The notes under the pieces are model-generated. The model was not told the origin of the DNA and made no database searches. It saw only the letters and a program-made list of their open reading frames with translations. Of a stretch of DNA of 64,000 bases, positions 55,001 to 63,862 are shown piece by piece (the first letter of the stretch is position 1; the number at the start of each line of letters is the position of its first letter). Source of the DNA: Candidatus Intricatilinea gracilis (GTDB taxonomy: Bacteria > Pseudomonadota > Gammaproteobacteria > Burkholderiales > Burkholderiaceae_C); contig JADJDQ010000001.1 in assembly GCA_016702605.1 (NCBI GenBank), positions 1 to 64,000 on the forward strand, read 5' to 3'. The translations under genes were made by a program, and so were the position numbers.

Positions 55001-55363
55001 TCAAGCCTTGCGGTCGATCACCACGAAGTGTTTGCGCACCGCTTCGACCACCTCGAACGAGCCTGTGAATCCACCGGGGATGACCGCCGCCTGGCCGGCC
55101 CGAATCTCGACGACTCCGCCGTGGTCGTCGTGCAGACGGGCCACTCCTTCGAGCAGGAAGAAATATTCGTCTTCGCCGGAGGCGAACTCGATGCGCCAGC
55201 GCCCCATTTCGCAGCTCCAGATACCTGCGCTGAGATCACCCTGCGGCGCCTGATAGAGCGTCCAGGTGGCTCGATCGGGCACGCCTTGTTCGCGCCGCTC
55301 CGGGCGCGGCTGGTCAATGAATGGGGCGGTGACAGGTGGGTCGAATCGGACGATGGCGGGCAT
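55001..55363 (-). CDS. Cupin domain protein (DUF861 type)
   Basis: About 120 residues from ATG 55363 (two in-frame upstream starts to 55438 would add up to 25). A single cupin: GIWSCEMGRWRIEFASGEDE, YFFLLEGVARLHDDHGGVVE, IRAGQAAVIPGGFTGSFEVV. The metal-ligand pattern of DUF861 (EYFFLLEG and FEV) is present. Members bind small ligands or are (S)-ureidoglycine aminohydrolase-like. No specific role can be assigned. It is convergent with the PaaK-like gene and divergent from the Bug gene. Confidence 0.8.
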   Translation of the reverse strand: MPAIVRFDPPVTAPFIDQPRPERREQGVPDRATWTLYQAPQGDLSAGIWSCEMGRWRIEFASGEDEYFFLLEGVARLHDDHGGVVEIRAGQAAVIPGGFTGSFEVVEAVRKHFVVIDRKA

Positions 55364-55559
55364 GGTGGGCAGTTCGGTCGACGGATTGGGGCTGAGACGA
55401 GCTGCAAGTGTGGCCCGGCTCATCGATTGAACCGGCACAGGCTTCGGACATTGTTTGCGCTCTGTTTACGTAGTTCCCGCGATTTGGTCTGGTCGCCGCG
55501 CCCCTACGATGGCGACCGGATTCCATCACACGGCCCACCTGGCTGCCTTAGGAGACACC

Positions 55560-56540
55560 ATGAAACACCTGCTGTGTGCTGCAGTCGCAGCAATTGCAAC
55601 CCTGACGACACCTGCCGTGCAGGCTCAGGGTTACCCTGAAAAGCCCGTCACCATCGTCGTGCCATTCGCGGCAGGCGGCCCCACGGACAAGGTGGCGCGT
55701 GACCTGGGCGACGTATTGCGGCGCGAACTCAAGCAGACCGTCATCATCGAGAACGTCGGTGGCGCCGGCGGCACGCTGGGCGCAGCCAAGGTCGCCAAGG
55801 CCAACCCCGATGGGTACACGCTGCTGCTGCATCACATCGGCATGGCCACCTCGCCGGCGCTGTACCGCAAGTTGCCCTTCAAGACGCTCGACGACTTCGA
55901 GTACCTGGGCATGGTCAACGAGGTTCCGATGACACTCATCGGCAAGGCCACGCTGCCAGCAAACAACTTTGCCGAACTGCGCAAGTGGATCGAAGCCAAC
56001 AAGGGCCAGATCAACCTGGCCAACGCCGGCCTGGGCGCCGCCTCGCACCTGTGCGGCCTGCTATTCCAGCAGGCGATGGGTGTCGACATGACGACCGTGC
56101 CGTACAAGGGCACGGCACCCGCCATGACCGATCTGCTGGGCGGTCAGGTCGACTTGATGTGCGACCAGACCACCAACACGACGCAACAGATCGAAGCTGG
56201 AAAGGTCAAGGCCTTTGCGGTCACCACGGCAAAGCGCCTCACCACACCGGCCTTGTCCAAGCTGCCGACGCTGGATGAGTCGGGCCTGAAGGGTTTCAAC
56301 GTCTCGATATGGCACGGCCTGTACGCTCCCAAGGGCACACCCAAGGCCGTGCAGGACAAGATCAACGCCGCCCTGCGCGCCGCGCTGAAGGACCCGGAAC
56401 TCATCAAGCGCCAGGAAGCCCTGGGCGCCGTGGTGATGACCGACGCCCGCCTGGGCGGCGCCGAACACAAGAAGTTCGTCGAGTCCGAGATCACCAAGTG
56501 GGGCCCCGCCATCAAGGCCGCCGGCGTCTACGCCGACTGA
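55560..56540 (+). CDS. Tripartite tricarboxylate transporter binding protein (Bug/TctC family)
   Basis: 326 residues with a signal peptide (cleavage near AVQAQ|GYPEK) and the Bug signature YPEKPVTIVVPFAAGGPTDK, then VIIENVGGAGGTLGAAKVAK, NPDGYTLLLHH and VPYKGTAPAMTDLLGGQVDL. These periplasmic proteins bind carboxylates. No TctAB membrane partner is next to it, which is usual for the many orphan Bug proteins of Burkholderiales. The start at 55560 has TAGGAG upstream. Confidence 0.94.
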   Translation: MKHLLCAAVAAIATLTTPAVQAQGYPEKPVTIVVPFAAGGPTDKVARDLGDVLRRELKQTVIIENVGGAGGTLGAAKVAKANPDGYTLLLHHIGMATSPALYRKLPFKTLDDFEYLGMVNEVPMTLIGKATLPANNFAELRKWIEANKGQINLANAGLGAASHLCGLLFQQAMGVDMTTVPYKGTAPAMTDLLGGQVDLMCDQTTNTTQQIEAGKVKAFAVTTAKRLTTPALSKLPTLDESGLKGFNVSIWHGLYAPKGTPKAVQDKINAALRAALKDPELIKRQEALGAVVMTDARLGGAEHKKFVESEITKWGPAIKAAGVYAD

Positions 56541-56579
56541 GGACGAGAGGATGTGCCAGTGCACATCCTCTCGCCTCAG
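56537..56579 (+). promoter_or_regulatory. Strong hairpin over the Bug gene stop codon
   Basis: CTGAGG-A-CGAGAGGATGTGC pairs with GCACATCCTCTCG-CCTCAG: 19 base pairs with one bulged A and a 4-base loop. It includes the TGA stop. No T-run follows, so it may protect the 3' end, with the terminator 73 bases further on. Confidence 0.7.
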
Positions 56580-56651
56580 GAGGAGTTCGCGCCTACCAGC
56601 GCGAACGCGGCCTGCAAGGCGACTGAGGACGCGCACAGCACAGACATAATC

Positions 56652-56674
56652 AGCCGCCTTCGGGCGGCTTTTTT
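56652..56674 (+). terminator. Rho-independent terminator after the Bug gene
   Basis: AGCCGCC TTCG GGCGGCT followed by T6: a 7-bp GC-rich stem with a UUCG tetraloop. It lies between the Bug gene and the convergent dtd gene. Confidence 0.9.
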
Positions 56675-56708
56675 CACGCCCGCGGCGAAAGACGCCGAGC
56701 AGGACGGC

Positions 56709-57161
56709 TCAGCGCAACGTGAGCGGTATCGTCACCGGGCCGTCGTTGACCAGATGCACCTGCATGTCGGCGCCGAAGATGCCGGTGGCGACGACGGGGT
56801 GCAGCGTGCGCGCACGATCGACCACGGCCTCGTACAAGGTGCGGCCCAGTTCCGGGCCGGCCGCTGCGGTGAAGCTCGGCCGGTTGCCGGCCGAACAATC
56901 GGCCGCCAGGGTGAACTGCGACACGATGAGCAGTCCACCACCGATGTCCTGCACGCTCAGGTTCATCTTGCCTGCCTCGTCGCCGAAGATGCGCAGCTTG
57001 AGCATCTTGTCGACGAGTTTGTGCACCTGCGCCGTGGTGTCACCGTGTTCGGCGCACACCAGCACGAGCAGACCGGCGTCGATCCGGCCGACCACCTCGC
57101 GACCCTGACCGAGGTCGACTTCGACCCGGGCCTGGCTGACACGCTGGACGACGGCGAGCAT
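56709..57161 (-). CDS. dtd: D-aminoacyl-tRNA deacylase
   Basis: Dtd removes D-amino acids (and glycine) mischarged onto tRNA. The 150 residues include VVQRVSQARVEVD at the start, the LIVSQFTLAADCSAGNRPSF active-site segment and the VNDGPVTIPL motif with the Gly-cisPro that gives chiral proofreading. Full length. It lies just downstream of tyrS on the same strand, a sensible pairing because TyrRS is prone to charge D-tyrosine. Confidence 0.96.
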   Translation of the reverse strand: MLAVVQRVSQARVEVDLGQGREVVGRIDAGLLVLVCAEHGDTTAQVHKLVDKMLKLRIFGDEAGKMNLSVQDIGGGLLIVSQFTLAADCSAGNRPSFTAAAGPELGRTLYEAVVDRARTLHPVVATGIFGADMQVHLVNDGPVTIPLTLR

Positions 57162-57222
57162 GGTGGTCTGGCTCCTTGTTATGCAGTGGCAGGTGCCCGG
57201 CGAGCAGAGGCCACCGGTGTGC

Positions 57223-58485
57223 TTAACTCACCGTGACCCGCGCGAACTTGCGCTTGCCGACCTGCAGCACATAGGTACCGGCTTCGAGCTTGAGCGCCTT
57301 GTCGCTCACCACCACGCCGTCGATGCGCACCCCGCCGCCGTCGACCAGGCGCATGGCTTCGCTGCTCGAGGGCGCAAGGTTGGACTGCTTGAGCAACGCA
57401 CCCAGGCCAAGCGGCGCACCGACGAGTGTCACCTCGGGGATCTCGTCGGGCACACCACCGCGCGCGCGGTTCATGAAGTCGGCTTCGGCCGCCTCGGCTG
57501 CAGCGGCGCTGTGGAAACGGGTGGTCAGCTCCTTGGCAAGTGCTACCTTGGCGTCCTTGGGGTTGCGGCCAGCGACGATCTCGGCCTTGAGTGCGGCGAT
57601 GTCGGCCAGGCTGCGCCAGCTGAGCAAGTTGAAGTAGGTCCACATCAACTCGTCGCTCACCGACAGCAGTTTGGCGTACATGCTGTTGGGGTCTTCGGTG
57701 ATGCCGATGTAGTTGTTCTTGCTCTTGGACATCTTCTCGATGCCGTCCAGCCCCACCAGCAGCGGCATGGTCAGGATGCACTGTGGCTCCTGGCCGTATT
57801 CGCTCTGCAGCGCCCGGCCGACGAGCAGATTGAACTTCTGGTCGGTGCCGCCGAGTTCGAGGTCACTCTTGAGCGCCACCGAGTCGTAGCCCTGCATCAG
57901 CGGGTAGAGAAACTCGTGCACGCTGATCGGTGTGCCGGCCTTGAAACGTTCGCTGAAGTCGTTGCGCTCCATCATGCGGGCGACGGTGTAGCGACTGGCC
58001 AGCTGGATCATGCCGCGTGCACCCAGCGGGTCGCTCCACTCGCTGTTGTAGCGGATCTCGGTCTTGCTCGGATCGAGCACCAGGCTGGCCTGCCTGTAGT
58101 AGGTCTGCGCATTGGCCTCGATCTGCTCGCGGGTCAGCGGCGGGCGCGTGGTGTTGCGCCCCGAGGGGTCGCCGATCATCGAGGTGAAGTCACCGATCAG
58201 GAAGATGACCTGATGCCCCAGGTCCTGCAGCTGGCGCATCTTGTTGAGCACCACCGTGTGGCCGAGGTGGATGTCGGGCGCGGTCGGATCCAGGCCCAGC
58301 TTGATACGCAGCGGCACACCGGTGGCTTCGCTGCGTGCCAGCTTTGCGAACCATTCGTTTTGCGGCAGCAGCTCTTCACAACCACGCAGGCTGACGGCCA
58401 TGGCCTCACGCACCCGGTCGGTCACGGGATGTGTTGCTGGGCTGCTGGACGGGTTGTGCGTGCTGACAGAAACAGGGCTGGACAT
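57223..58485 (-). CDS. tyrS: Tyrosyl-tRNA synthetase
   Basis: TyrS charges tRNA-Tyr. 420 residues: a Rossmann domain with the HIGH-type HLGH in APDIHLGHTVVLNKM, GDFTSMIGDPSGR, the tyrosine-site QLASRYTV and LYPLMQGYDSVAL, KMSKS in GIEKMSKSKNNYIG, and a C-terminal S4-like RNA-binding domain (VDGGGVRIDGVVVSDKALKL). The lack of a YxxD-type TyrRS-S N-terminus places it in the TyrZ/long branch common in this order. It is divergent from the M23 peptidase gene. Confidence 0.96.
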   Translation of the reverse strand: MSSPVSVSTHNPSSSPATHPVTDRVREAMAVSLRGCEELLPQNEWFAKLARSEATGVPLRIKLGLDPTAPDIHLGHTVVLNKMRQLQDLGHQVIFLIGDFTSMIGDPSGRNTTRPPLTREQIEANAQTYYRQASLVLDPSKTEIRYNSEWSDPLGARGMIQLASRYTVARMMERNDFSERFKAGTPISVHEFLYPLMQGYDSVALKSDLELGGTDQKFNLLVGRALQSEYGQEPQCILTMPLLVGLDGIEKMSKSKNNYIGITEDPNSMYAKLLSVSDELMWTYFNLLSWRSLADIAALKAEIVAGRNPKDAKVALAKELTTRFHSAAAAEAAEADFMNRARGGVPDEIPEVTLVGAPLGLGALLKQSNLAPSSSEAMRLVDGGGVRIDGVVVSDKALKLEAGTYVLQVGKRKFARVTVS

Positions 58486-58532
58486 GAGTGCGGCTGATAC
58501 AGGTTTTTACGGAATCTGCGACAAAGTTGCAT

Positions 58533-58541
58533 TGTTATACT
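58533..58541 (+). promoter_or_regulatory. Extended -10 promoter for the M23 peptidase gene
   Basis: TG-T-TATACT is an extended -10 element. It predicts a start near 58548 and an mRNA leader of about 215 bases before the ATG at 58765, unusually long for this window. Confidence 0.45.
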
Positions 58542-58764
58542 GAAGCTCACCGCAGTCAGAGCGGGATTCTAGGGCGTAGCCCTGTGCCTGGATCCCTTGG
58601 TAGCTGGTCTGCGGGCTTGCATCTTGTCGACAGCCCTTGGGGCTCGTTGCGCAATTCCGCCCCGGTTCAGGCAGCCGGACCCCAGGCCCCGGACAGCGTG
58701 GTGCGTGCACCCCGCCTGGCCAGCGCTTGCCTCATCAGATGCCGCAACCGTGACGCAACTTTCC

Positions 58765-60183
58765 ATGGATCTTGTTAGGACGACCCAGGCCTTTGCTTCC
58801 CGCGCTGCCTTGGCTGTGCACCACCACCCGCGCAGACTGACGGCAGCAGCGGCTTGCATCTTGCTGGGTAGTGCGGTCGCCGCCTATGGGCTGGCGCCCA
58901 TGGCAGTGCCCGACGAGACACCCGTCGCTACACGCATCGTCACCGAAACGGTTGCTCTGTCCGATCTGGGTGACCAGCTCAGTGCACTCGAATCACGTTC
59001 GCTCGTGTTGTCGTCTCAGACACAGACCCGTGGCAGCGACACGGTCGACAGTCTGCTCGCCCGCCTGGGCGTGAACGACGCCTCGGCCGCGGCCTTCCTG
59101 CGCAAGGACGCGCAGGCTCGCCGCATCCTGCAAGGCCGCTCGGGCAAGTCGGTGAAGGCCAATTACGAGGTCGGCGCAGCTGGCATCACGCAGCTGAGCA
59201 GCTTGACCGTGCGCGGACCGGCTGCCAGCGGCGAGCAGGCCGAGACGCACTTCACTCGCATCACCATCAGCCGCAGCGCGGCCAACAAGGCCGGCGTCGA
59301 GCCGTGGCAAATCACCACCGAGCAAACCCGACTGGCCAGCCAGATGGCCATGGCCAATGGCTACATCCGCACCAACCTGTTTGCCGCCGCCGACGAAGCC
59401 CGCGTGCCCGACGCGGTGGTGATGCAGATGGCCGACATCTTCGGCAGCGACATCGACTTCAGGCGCGATCTGCGACGCGGCGACCAGTTCGCCATCGTGT
59501 ATGAAACCCCCACCGCCGACGGTGAGCCGGTCAGCTGGGCCGGTGGCGCCGGGCGTGTGCTGGCGGCAAGGTTCGTCAACCAGGGGCGCACACACGACGC
59601 CATGTGGTATCAGGACGGCCATGAACGTGGAGGCTACTTTGCCCCCGATGGGCAAAACAAGGCACGTTCCTTCCTGGCTTCACCGCTGGCCTTCTCGCGC
59701 ATCAGTTCGAGTTTCGCGATGCGTATGCATCCCATCCATCACATCCGGCGCGCCCACCTGGGGGTCGACTACGCGGCGGCAACGGGCACGCCGGTGCGCT
59801 CGGTGAGCGACGGCAGCGTTGAGTTCGCGGGCAGACAAAGTGGTTACGGCAATGTGGTGGTCGTGCGCCATGGCGCGTCCCGGAGCACGCTGTATGCCCA
59901 TCTGAGCCGCATCAACGTGCGGCAGGGACAACATATCAGCCAGGGACAGACCCTGGGGTTGGTGGGGGCCACGGGCTGGGCCACGGGGCCGCACCTACAC
60001 TTCGAGTTCAAGCTCGACGGCAAACAGGTGGACCCAGTCAAAATGGCACGCAACTCCGAAGCACAGAGCCTCAGCGCGGCCAGCCGGCCGGCCTTCGAGC
60101 AGCAGGTGAGTGATGCCCAGGTACAACTCGCAGCCGGCGCCTTGCCACCCATCGATACCGCCCAGCTGGCGCGTATGGAGTGA
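58765..60183 (+). CDS. M23 family metallopeptidase (membrane-anchored murein endopeptidase type)
   Basis: 472 residues. An N-terminal membrane anchor or signal (about 27-49) is followed by an OapA/LysM-like region (TRGSDTVDSLLARLGVND), a Csd3-type segment (DEARVPDAVVMQMADIFGSD) and the M23 lysostaphin-fold domain with RRAHLGVDYAAATGTPV (HxxxD zinc ligands) and GPHLHFEFKLDG (HxH). It therefore probably cuts peptidoglycan cross-links in the periplasm during growth. An upstream in-frame extension to 58597 has no signal-like features. The stop overlaps the anmK start. Confidence 0.92.
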   Translation: MDLVRTTQAFASRAALAVHHHPRRLTAAAACILLGSAVAAYGLAPMAVPDETPVATRIVTETVALSDLGDQLSALESRSLVLSSQTQTRGSDTVDSLLARLGVNDASAAAFLRKDAQARRILQGRSGKSVKANYEVGAAGITQLSSLTVRGPAASGEQAETHFTRITISRSAANKAGVEPWQITTEQTRLASQMAMANGYIRTNLFAAADEARVPDAVVMQMADIFGSDIDFRRDLRRGDQFAIVYETPTADGEPVSWAGGAGRVLAARFVNQGRTHDAMWYQDGHERGGYFAPDGQNKARSFLASPLAFSRISSSFAMRMHPIHHIRRAHLGVDYAAATGTPVRSVSDGSVEFAGRQSGYGNVVVVRHGASRSTLYAHLSRINVRQGQHISQGQTLGLVGATGWATGPHLHFEFKLDGKQVDPVKMARNSEAQSLSAASRPAFEQQVSDAQVQLAAGALPPIDTAQLARME

Positions 60184-61331
60184 CCGCTGCCGGGTCTGGT
60201 CAGACCGATGGATCGATCGAGCGCTACATCGGCCTCATGTCGGGCACCTCGGTCGACGGGATCGATGCCGCCTTGTGCCAGTTCACACCACAAGGTGACT
60301 GGCGCGGCGTGGAGGCACATGTCTCCTTGCCCTTCGACAGCGAGCTGAGAGCTCGACTGCAGGCGCTGCAATCCAGCGGCCCCGACGAACTGCATCGCGC
60401 CGCCCTGGCCGGCAATGCACTGGCGAGAACCTATGCCGCGGCCTGCTCCCAGTTGCTCGCGAGCGCCAGACTGTCGGCACCTGATGTGGCAGCCATCGGC
60501 GCCCATGGCCAGACCGTGCGGCATCAACCCGGCCTGCATGACGGCACGGGGTACACCTTGCAGGTCAACCAACCTGCACTTCTGGCCGAACTGACCGGCA
60601 TCGACGTAGTGGCCGATCTGCGCAGTCGGGACGTGGCAGCCGGCGGCCAGGGCGCACCACTCGTGCCGCCGTTTCACCGCGTGGTGTTCGGTCGTGCCGA
60701 TGCCACGGTCGCGGTGGTCAACATCGGTGGCATCAGCAACCTCACCATCCTGGCGCCGGGCCAGCCGACCCGTGGCTTCGATTGCGGCCCAGGCAACACC
60801 TTGCTGGACGCGTGGTGTCAACGTCACCTCGGCCAGGCCTTCGACAACAACGGTGCGTGGTCGGCCAGTGGCCAGGTGCATCAGGGTCTGCTGAGCACGC
60901 TGCTGGGTGATGCCTACTTCGCCGCAGCGCCGCCCAAGAGCACGGGTCGGGACCACTTCAACGCCGACTGGCTCGCAAGCGCGCTGGATCGATGTGGCAC
61001 GTCATCCGCACCGGTCGATGTTCAGGCCACGTTGTGTGAAGCCACGGCGGCTGTGATTGCCAACGATGTGCGCGGACATGCGCCTGCTGCCATCGAACTG
61101 CTGGTTTGCGGCGGCGGGGCCCTCAACGCCGACCTGATGGACCGTCTGCACTCCCGGCTCCCGGGTCTGCAGGTCGTGTCGAGTGCAGTGCGGGGCCTGC
61201 CACCGCTGCAGGTGGAGGCCGCAGCATTTGCCTGGCTGGCACGAATGTGCTGCCACCGCCAACCCGCCGGCAAGGCGGCGGTGACCGGCGCACGTGGGGC
61301 GAGGATACTGGGCGCGATCTACCCGGCTTGA
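60180..61331 (+). CDS. anmK: Anhydro-N-acetylmuramic acid kinase
   Basis: AnmK opens and phosphorylates anhydroMurNAc during murein recycling. It starts with GTG at 60180, overlapping the TGA of the M23 gene. The 383 residues show YIGLMSGTSVDGIDAALCQF at the ATP site, GAHGQTVRHQP, the ADLRSRDVAAGGQGAPLVPPF motif, VVNIGGISNLTIL, GFDCGPGNTLLDAW and LLVCGGGALN. Coupling to a murein endopeptidase fits a shared role in cell-wall turnover. Confidence 0.95.
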   Translation: MTAAGSGQTDGSIERYIGLMSGTSVDGIDAALCQFTPQGDWRGVEAHVSLPFDSELRARLQALQSSGPDELHRAALAGNALARTYAAACSQLLASARLSAPDVAAIGAHGQTVRHQPGLHDGTGYTLQVNQPALLAELTGIDVVADLRSRDVAAGGQGAPLVPPFHRVVFGRADATVAVVNIGGISNLTILAPGQPTRGFDCGPGNTLLDAWCQRHLGQAFDNNGAWSASGQVHQGLLSTLLGDAYFAAAPPKSTGRDHFNADWLASALDRCGTSSAPVDVQATLCEATAAVIANDVRGHAPAAIELLVCGGGALNADLMDRLHSRLPGLQVVSSAVRGLPPLQVEAAAFAWLARMCCHRQPAGKAAVTGARGARILGAIYPA

Positions 61332-61432
61332 TCGCTACGACCGGATCGACCCGCTCGGATCGACCGACTCCACACTACTGAATGGAGTGACCTGACCCCG
61401 CCGTAGGCCAGGCAGACCAGTCATACAACCGA

Positions 61433-61834
61433 TCAGGTCGAGAAGCTCGACCCACAGCCGCAGGTGGTCGTGGCGTTCGGGTTCTTGATGACGAACTGGG
61501 CGCCTTGCAGGTCTTCCTTGTAGTCGATCTCGGCACCGACCAGGTACTGCAGGCTCATGGCGTCGATCAGCAGGGTGACACCGTTCTTGTTCATCTGCGT
61601 GTCGTCGTCGTTCACGATCTCGTCGAAGGTGAAACCGTATTGGAAGCCCGAGCAGCCGCCGCCTTGCACGAAGACACGCAGCTTCAGGTCGGGATTGCCC
61701 TCTTCTGCCACCAGATCGGCGACCTTGGCCGCCGCACTGTCGGTGAAGATGATGGGCGCCGGAGCAAGACCGGCCTCGGCGTGGACGTGGTCGTTGTGAC
61801 CGTGGGTATGGCTGTGTTCGGCAACTGCGCTCAT
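61433..61834 (-). CDS. erpA: Fe-S cluster insertion protein ErpA with His-rich N-terminus
   Basis: ErpA is an A-type carrier that delivers Fe-S clusters. The 133 residues hold the three ligand cysteines, in VQGGGCSGFQYGFTF and TTCGCGSSFST. The first 20 residues (HSHTHGHNDHVHAEA within them) carry seven histidines, an extension not present in E. coli ErpA that may bind metal. The ATG at 61834 has AGGAG upstream. It is the last gene of the minus-strand run rplM, rpsI, DUF6776, bactofilin, erpA. Confidence 0.94.
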   Translation of the reverse strand: MSAVAEHSHTHGHNDHVHAEAGLAPAPIIFTDSAAAKVADLVAEEGNPDLKLRVFVQGGGCSGFQYGFTFDEIVNDDDTQMNKNGVTLLIDAMSLQYLVGAEIDYKEDLQGAQFVIKNPNATTTCGCGSSFST

Positions 61835-61988
61835 GGATGGCTCCTGGGTCTCACGCGCGCGTCGGAGGTGACACAGCGCACATGCGCCATTGTGCCCGCA
61901 TGGCCATCAGGCTGCCCCAACTCAGCCGAGCATCCTCAGACGACAGGGGCCATCACCACGAACGCGTGCGGCTCGTTGCCGACTGTCG

Positions 61989-62417
61989 TCAGGCCTGCTT
62001 GCTTTGCGGCATCGGCAGGGCCGGGGGTGCAGCCGGCGCCAGCTTGAGGCCGGGCTTGTCGTCACCTTGCAGCTTCTGCAGCCCACCTTCGATGGTGGCA
62101 CCCTGGTGCATCTCGAGAGACTCGTAACGCACGTCACCCTGGATGTGCGCCTTGGGCTGCAGTTCGAGCAGCGCGTACGACACCACCGGACCTATCACCG
62201 TGCCGTTGATGATGACGTGGCCGGCGCGCACCGCACCTGTGATCTTGGCCTTTTCGCTGATGACGAGAATGCTGGTGTTGTCGGGAGAAGAAACGACGTC
62301 GCCTTGCACTTCACCATCGATGCGCAGGCCGTCGGAAAAACGCAATGTGCCCTGGATGACCGTGCCTTCGCCGATCAGGCTGCGTATGGTGGGTTGTTTC
62401 TTGGAAGATCCAAACAT
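61989..62417 (-). CDS. Bactofilin family cytoskeletal protein
   Basis: 142 residues. Bactofilins polymerise without nucleotide into filaments that position cell-wall and polarity proteins. The central right-handed beta-helix is visible as short Gly/Ile/Val repeats: GEGTVIQGTLRFSDGLRIDG, EVQGDVVSS, EKAKITGAVRAGHVIINGTV, KAHIQGDVRYESLEMHQGAT. The N-terminus MFGSSKKQP and the Pro/Ala tail are the usual disordered flanks. The start at 62417 matches the family; an ATG 33 bases earlier is in frame. Confidence 0.94.
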   Translation of the reverse strand: MFGSSKKQPTIRSLIGEGTVIQGTLRFSDGLRIDGEVQGDVVSSPDNTSILVISEKAKITGAVRAGHVIINGTVIGPVVSYALLELQPKAHIQGDVRYESLEMHQGATIEGGLQKLQGDDKPGLKLAPAAPPALPMPQSKQA

Positions 62418-62516
62418 GGCTGCTTTCAGTTCTGTGGCTGCGATGATCATCCCAGAAGTGGCAATCCCGCAACCCTGGGTCCATGGGGCTGGGCTAGAAG
62501 TGCTGTGCAGGACCTC

Positions 62517-63239
62517 TCACAAGCGCGCCACCTCGGTTGCCTGCACCACACCACTGGCATCGATGACCTTGATCTGAACCTGTTTTACCACGGCAGTCGG
62601 TGGAAATTCGACGTCACCTTCGAGCCGTTGATACTGCTTGAAAGCAAGTGCACGTTGCCCGGCTGGCGGCGTCATTGTCCAAGGCTTGCCGTCCAGCGTG
62701 CCGCTCAGACTGAGCTCGAAGTTGCCCCTGAACTCGGTGTTGCGCGCACCCTTGAACATCACCAGCGACTGGTAGTGGATACGCCCTGCGGTGTCGAGTT
62801 CAGCCTGCAGGCCCCGCACCGTGATGACCTTGCCCACCGCTCCGGCAGCGGGCAGCAAGCGCTCGAAGAAACCAAGGTCGCGTGTGAGCGCCAGATTCTG
62901 TTCTTCGAGTTGCTTGAGCTGCGAAGCGAGCTTTTGCTGGGCGGCCTGCTCGGTCTTGAGCATCGAGTCGGCCGAGTTGGCCACCGACAGCAGGCGGTCG
63001 CGTTCGGTCGTGACCCTGGAGACCTCTTCGCGCAGCCGTGCCAGTTCCTTGCGGGCGCCCGAGTCCAGACCGGCGATCTCGCGGCCGAAGTCGAAGGCCC
63101 ACAGACCCACAGCAGCCGAGAAGCCCAGCACCAATGCCAGCGCCAGCCAACGCAGGGGCCAGGCCACATTGCTGCGCACATGCATGCGCGGGGCACTTAC
63201 CGACCATCGTCGACGCAACAACTTCCAGCGCATCCGCAT
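62517..63239 (-). CDS. Membrane-anchored coiled-coil protein (DUF6776 type)
   Basis: 240 residues. A basic N-terminus, one membrane helix (WLALALVLGFSAAVGLWAF, about 28-50), a coiled coil of about 75 residues (ELARLREEVSRVTTERDRLL, QKLASQLKQLEEQNLALTRD) and a C-terminal beta domain (YQSLVMFKGARNTEFRGNFE, RLEGDVEFPPTAVVKQVQIK). The pattern is that of the betaproteobacterial DUF6776 family, found beside bactofilin and erpA. Function unknown; a partner for the bactofilin is a reasonable guess from synteny. Confidence 0.82.
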   Translation of the reverse strand: MRMRWKLLRRRWSVSAPRMHVRSNVAWPLRWLALALVLGFSAAVGLWAFDFGREIAGLDSGARKELARLREEVSRVTTERDRLLSVANSADSMLKTEQAAQQKLASQLKQLEEQNLALTRDLGFFERLLPAAGAVGKVITVRGLQAELDTAGRIHYQSLVMFKGARNTEFRGNFELSLSGTLDGKPWTMTPPAGQRALAFKQYQRLEGDVEFPPTAVVKQVQIKVIDASGVVQATEVARL

Positions 63240-63460
63240 TCACCCTTTCTCACATGCCTTTCGGCGTTGCAGCCATTTGCGGGCCAAGGCCAAGCCCTGT
63301 GATGCAGCGCCTCCACAGACGACAAGGGCCACATCAAGTGGCCCCATCTGCTACTGCCTCGACGTGACCGATCAGTTCGCAAGTCTCGCACTGCCTGCGC
63401 CGCACAAGGGCACACAACAACCCGGGACCACAAGCCGACCGGACAACACTCGGGCCGCGA

Positions 63461-63853
63461 TCAACGCTTGCTGAACTGCTTGCGACGGCGAGCGCCGTGC
63501 AGGCCGACCTTCTTGCGTTCGACTTCGCGCGCATCACGCGTCACGAAACCGGCGTTGCTCAGTTCGGGCTTGAGCGCTGCATCGTAGTCGATGAGTGCAC
63601 GCGTCACGCCATGGCGCACCGCTCCGGCCTGACCCGATTCACCACCACCGTGCACATTGACCTTGATGTCGAAGGCCTCGACGTTGTTGGTCAGAAACAG
63701 TGGTTGCTTGACGATCATGATCGAGGTCTGACGGCCGAAGTACGCTTCGACCGGCTTGCCATTGACCGTGATCTGGCCCGTACCCTTCTTCATGAAGACA
63801 CGTGCCACCGAGGACTTGCGACGGCCTGTGCCGTAATTCCAATTACCGATCAT
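63461..63853 (-). CDS. rpsI: 30S ribosomal protein S9 (uS9)
   Basis: 130 residues: NYGTGRRKSSVARVFMKKGT at the start, YFGRQTSIMIVKQPL, KVNVHGGGESGQAGAVRHGV and the basic tail GLHGARRRKQFSKR that reaches the P-site tRNA anticodon in known ribosomes. The ATG at 63853 follows AAGGAGTTGCG and lies 9 bases after the rplM stop, the universal rplM-rpsI pair. Confidence 0.98.
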   Translation of the reverse strand: MIGNWNYGTGRRKSSVARVFMKKGTGQITVNGKPVEAYFGRQTSIMIVKQPLFLTNNVEAFDIKVNVHGGGESGQAGAVRHGVTRALIDYDAALKPELSNAGFVTRDAREVERKKVGLHGARRRKQFSKR

Positions 63854-63862
63854 CGCAACTCC

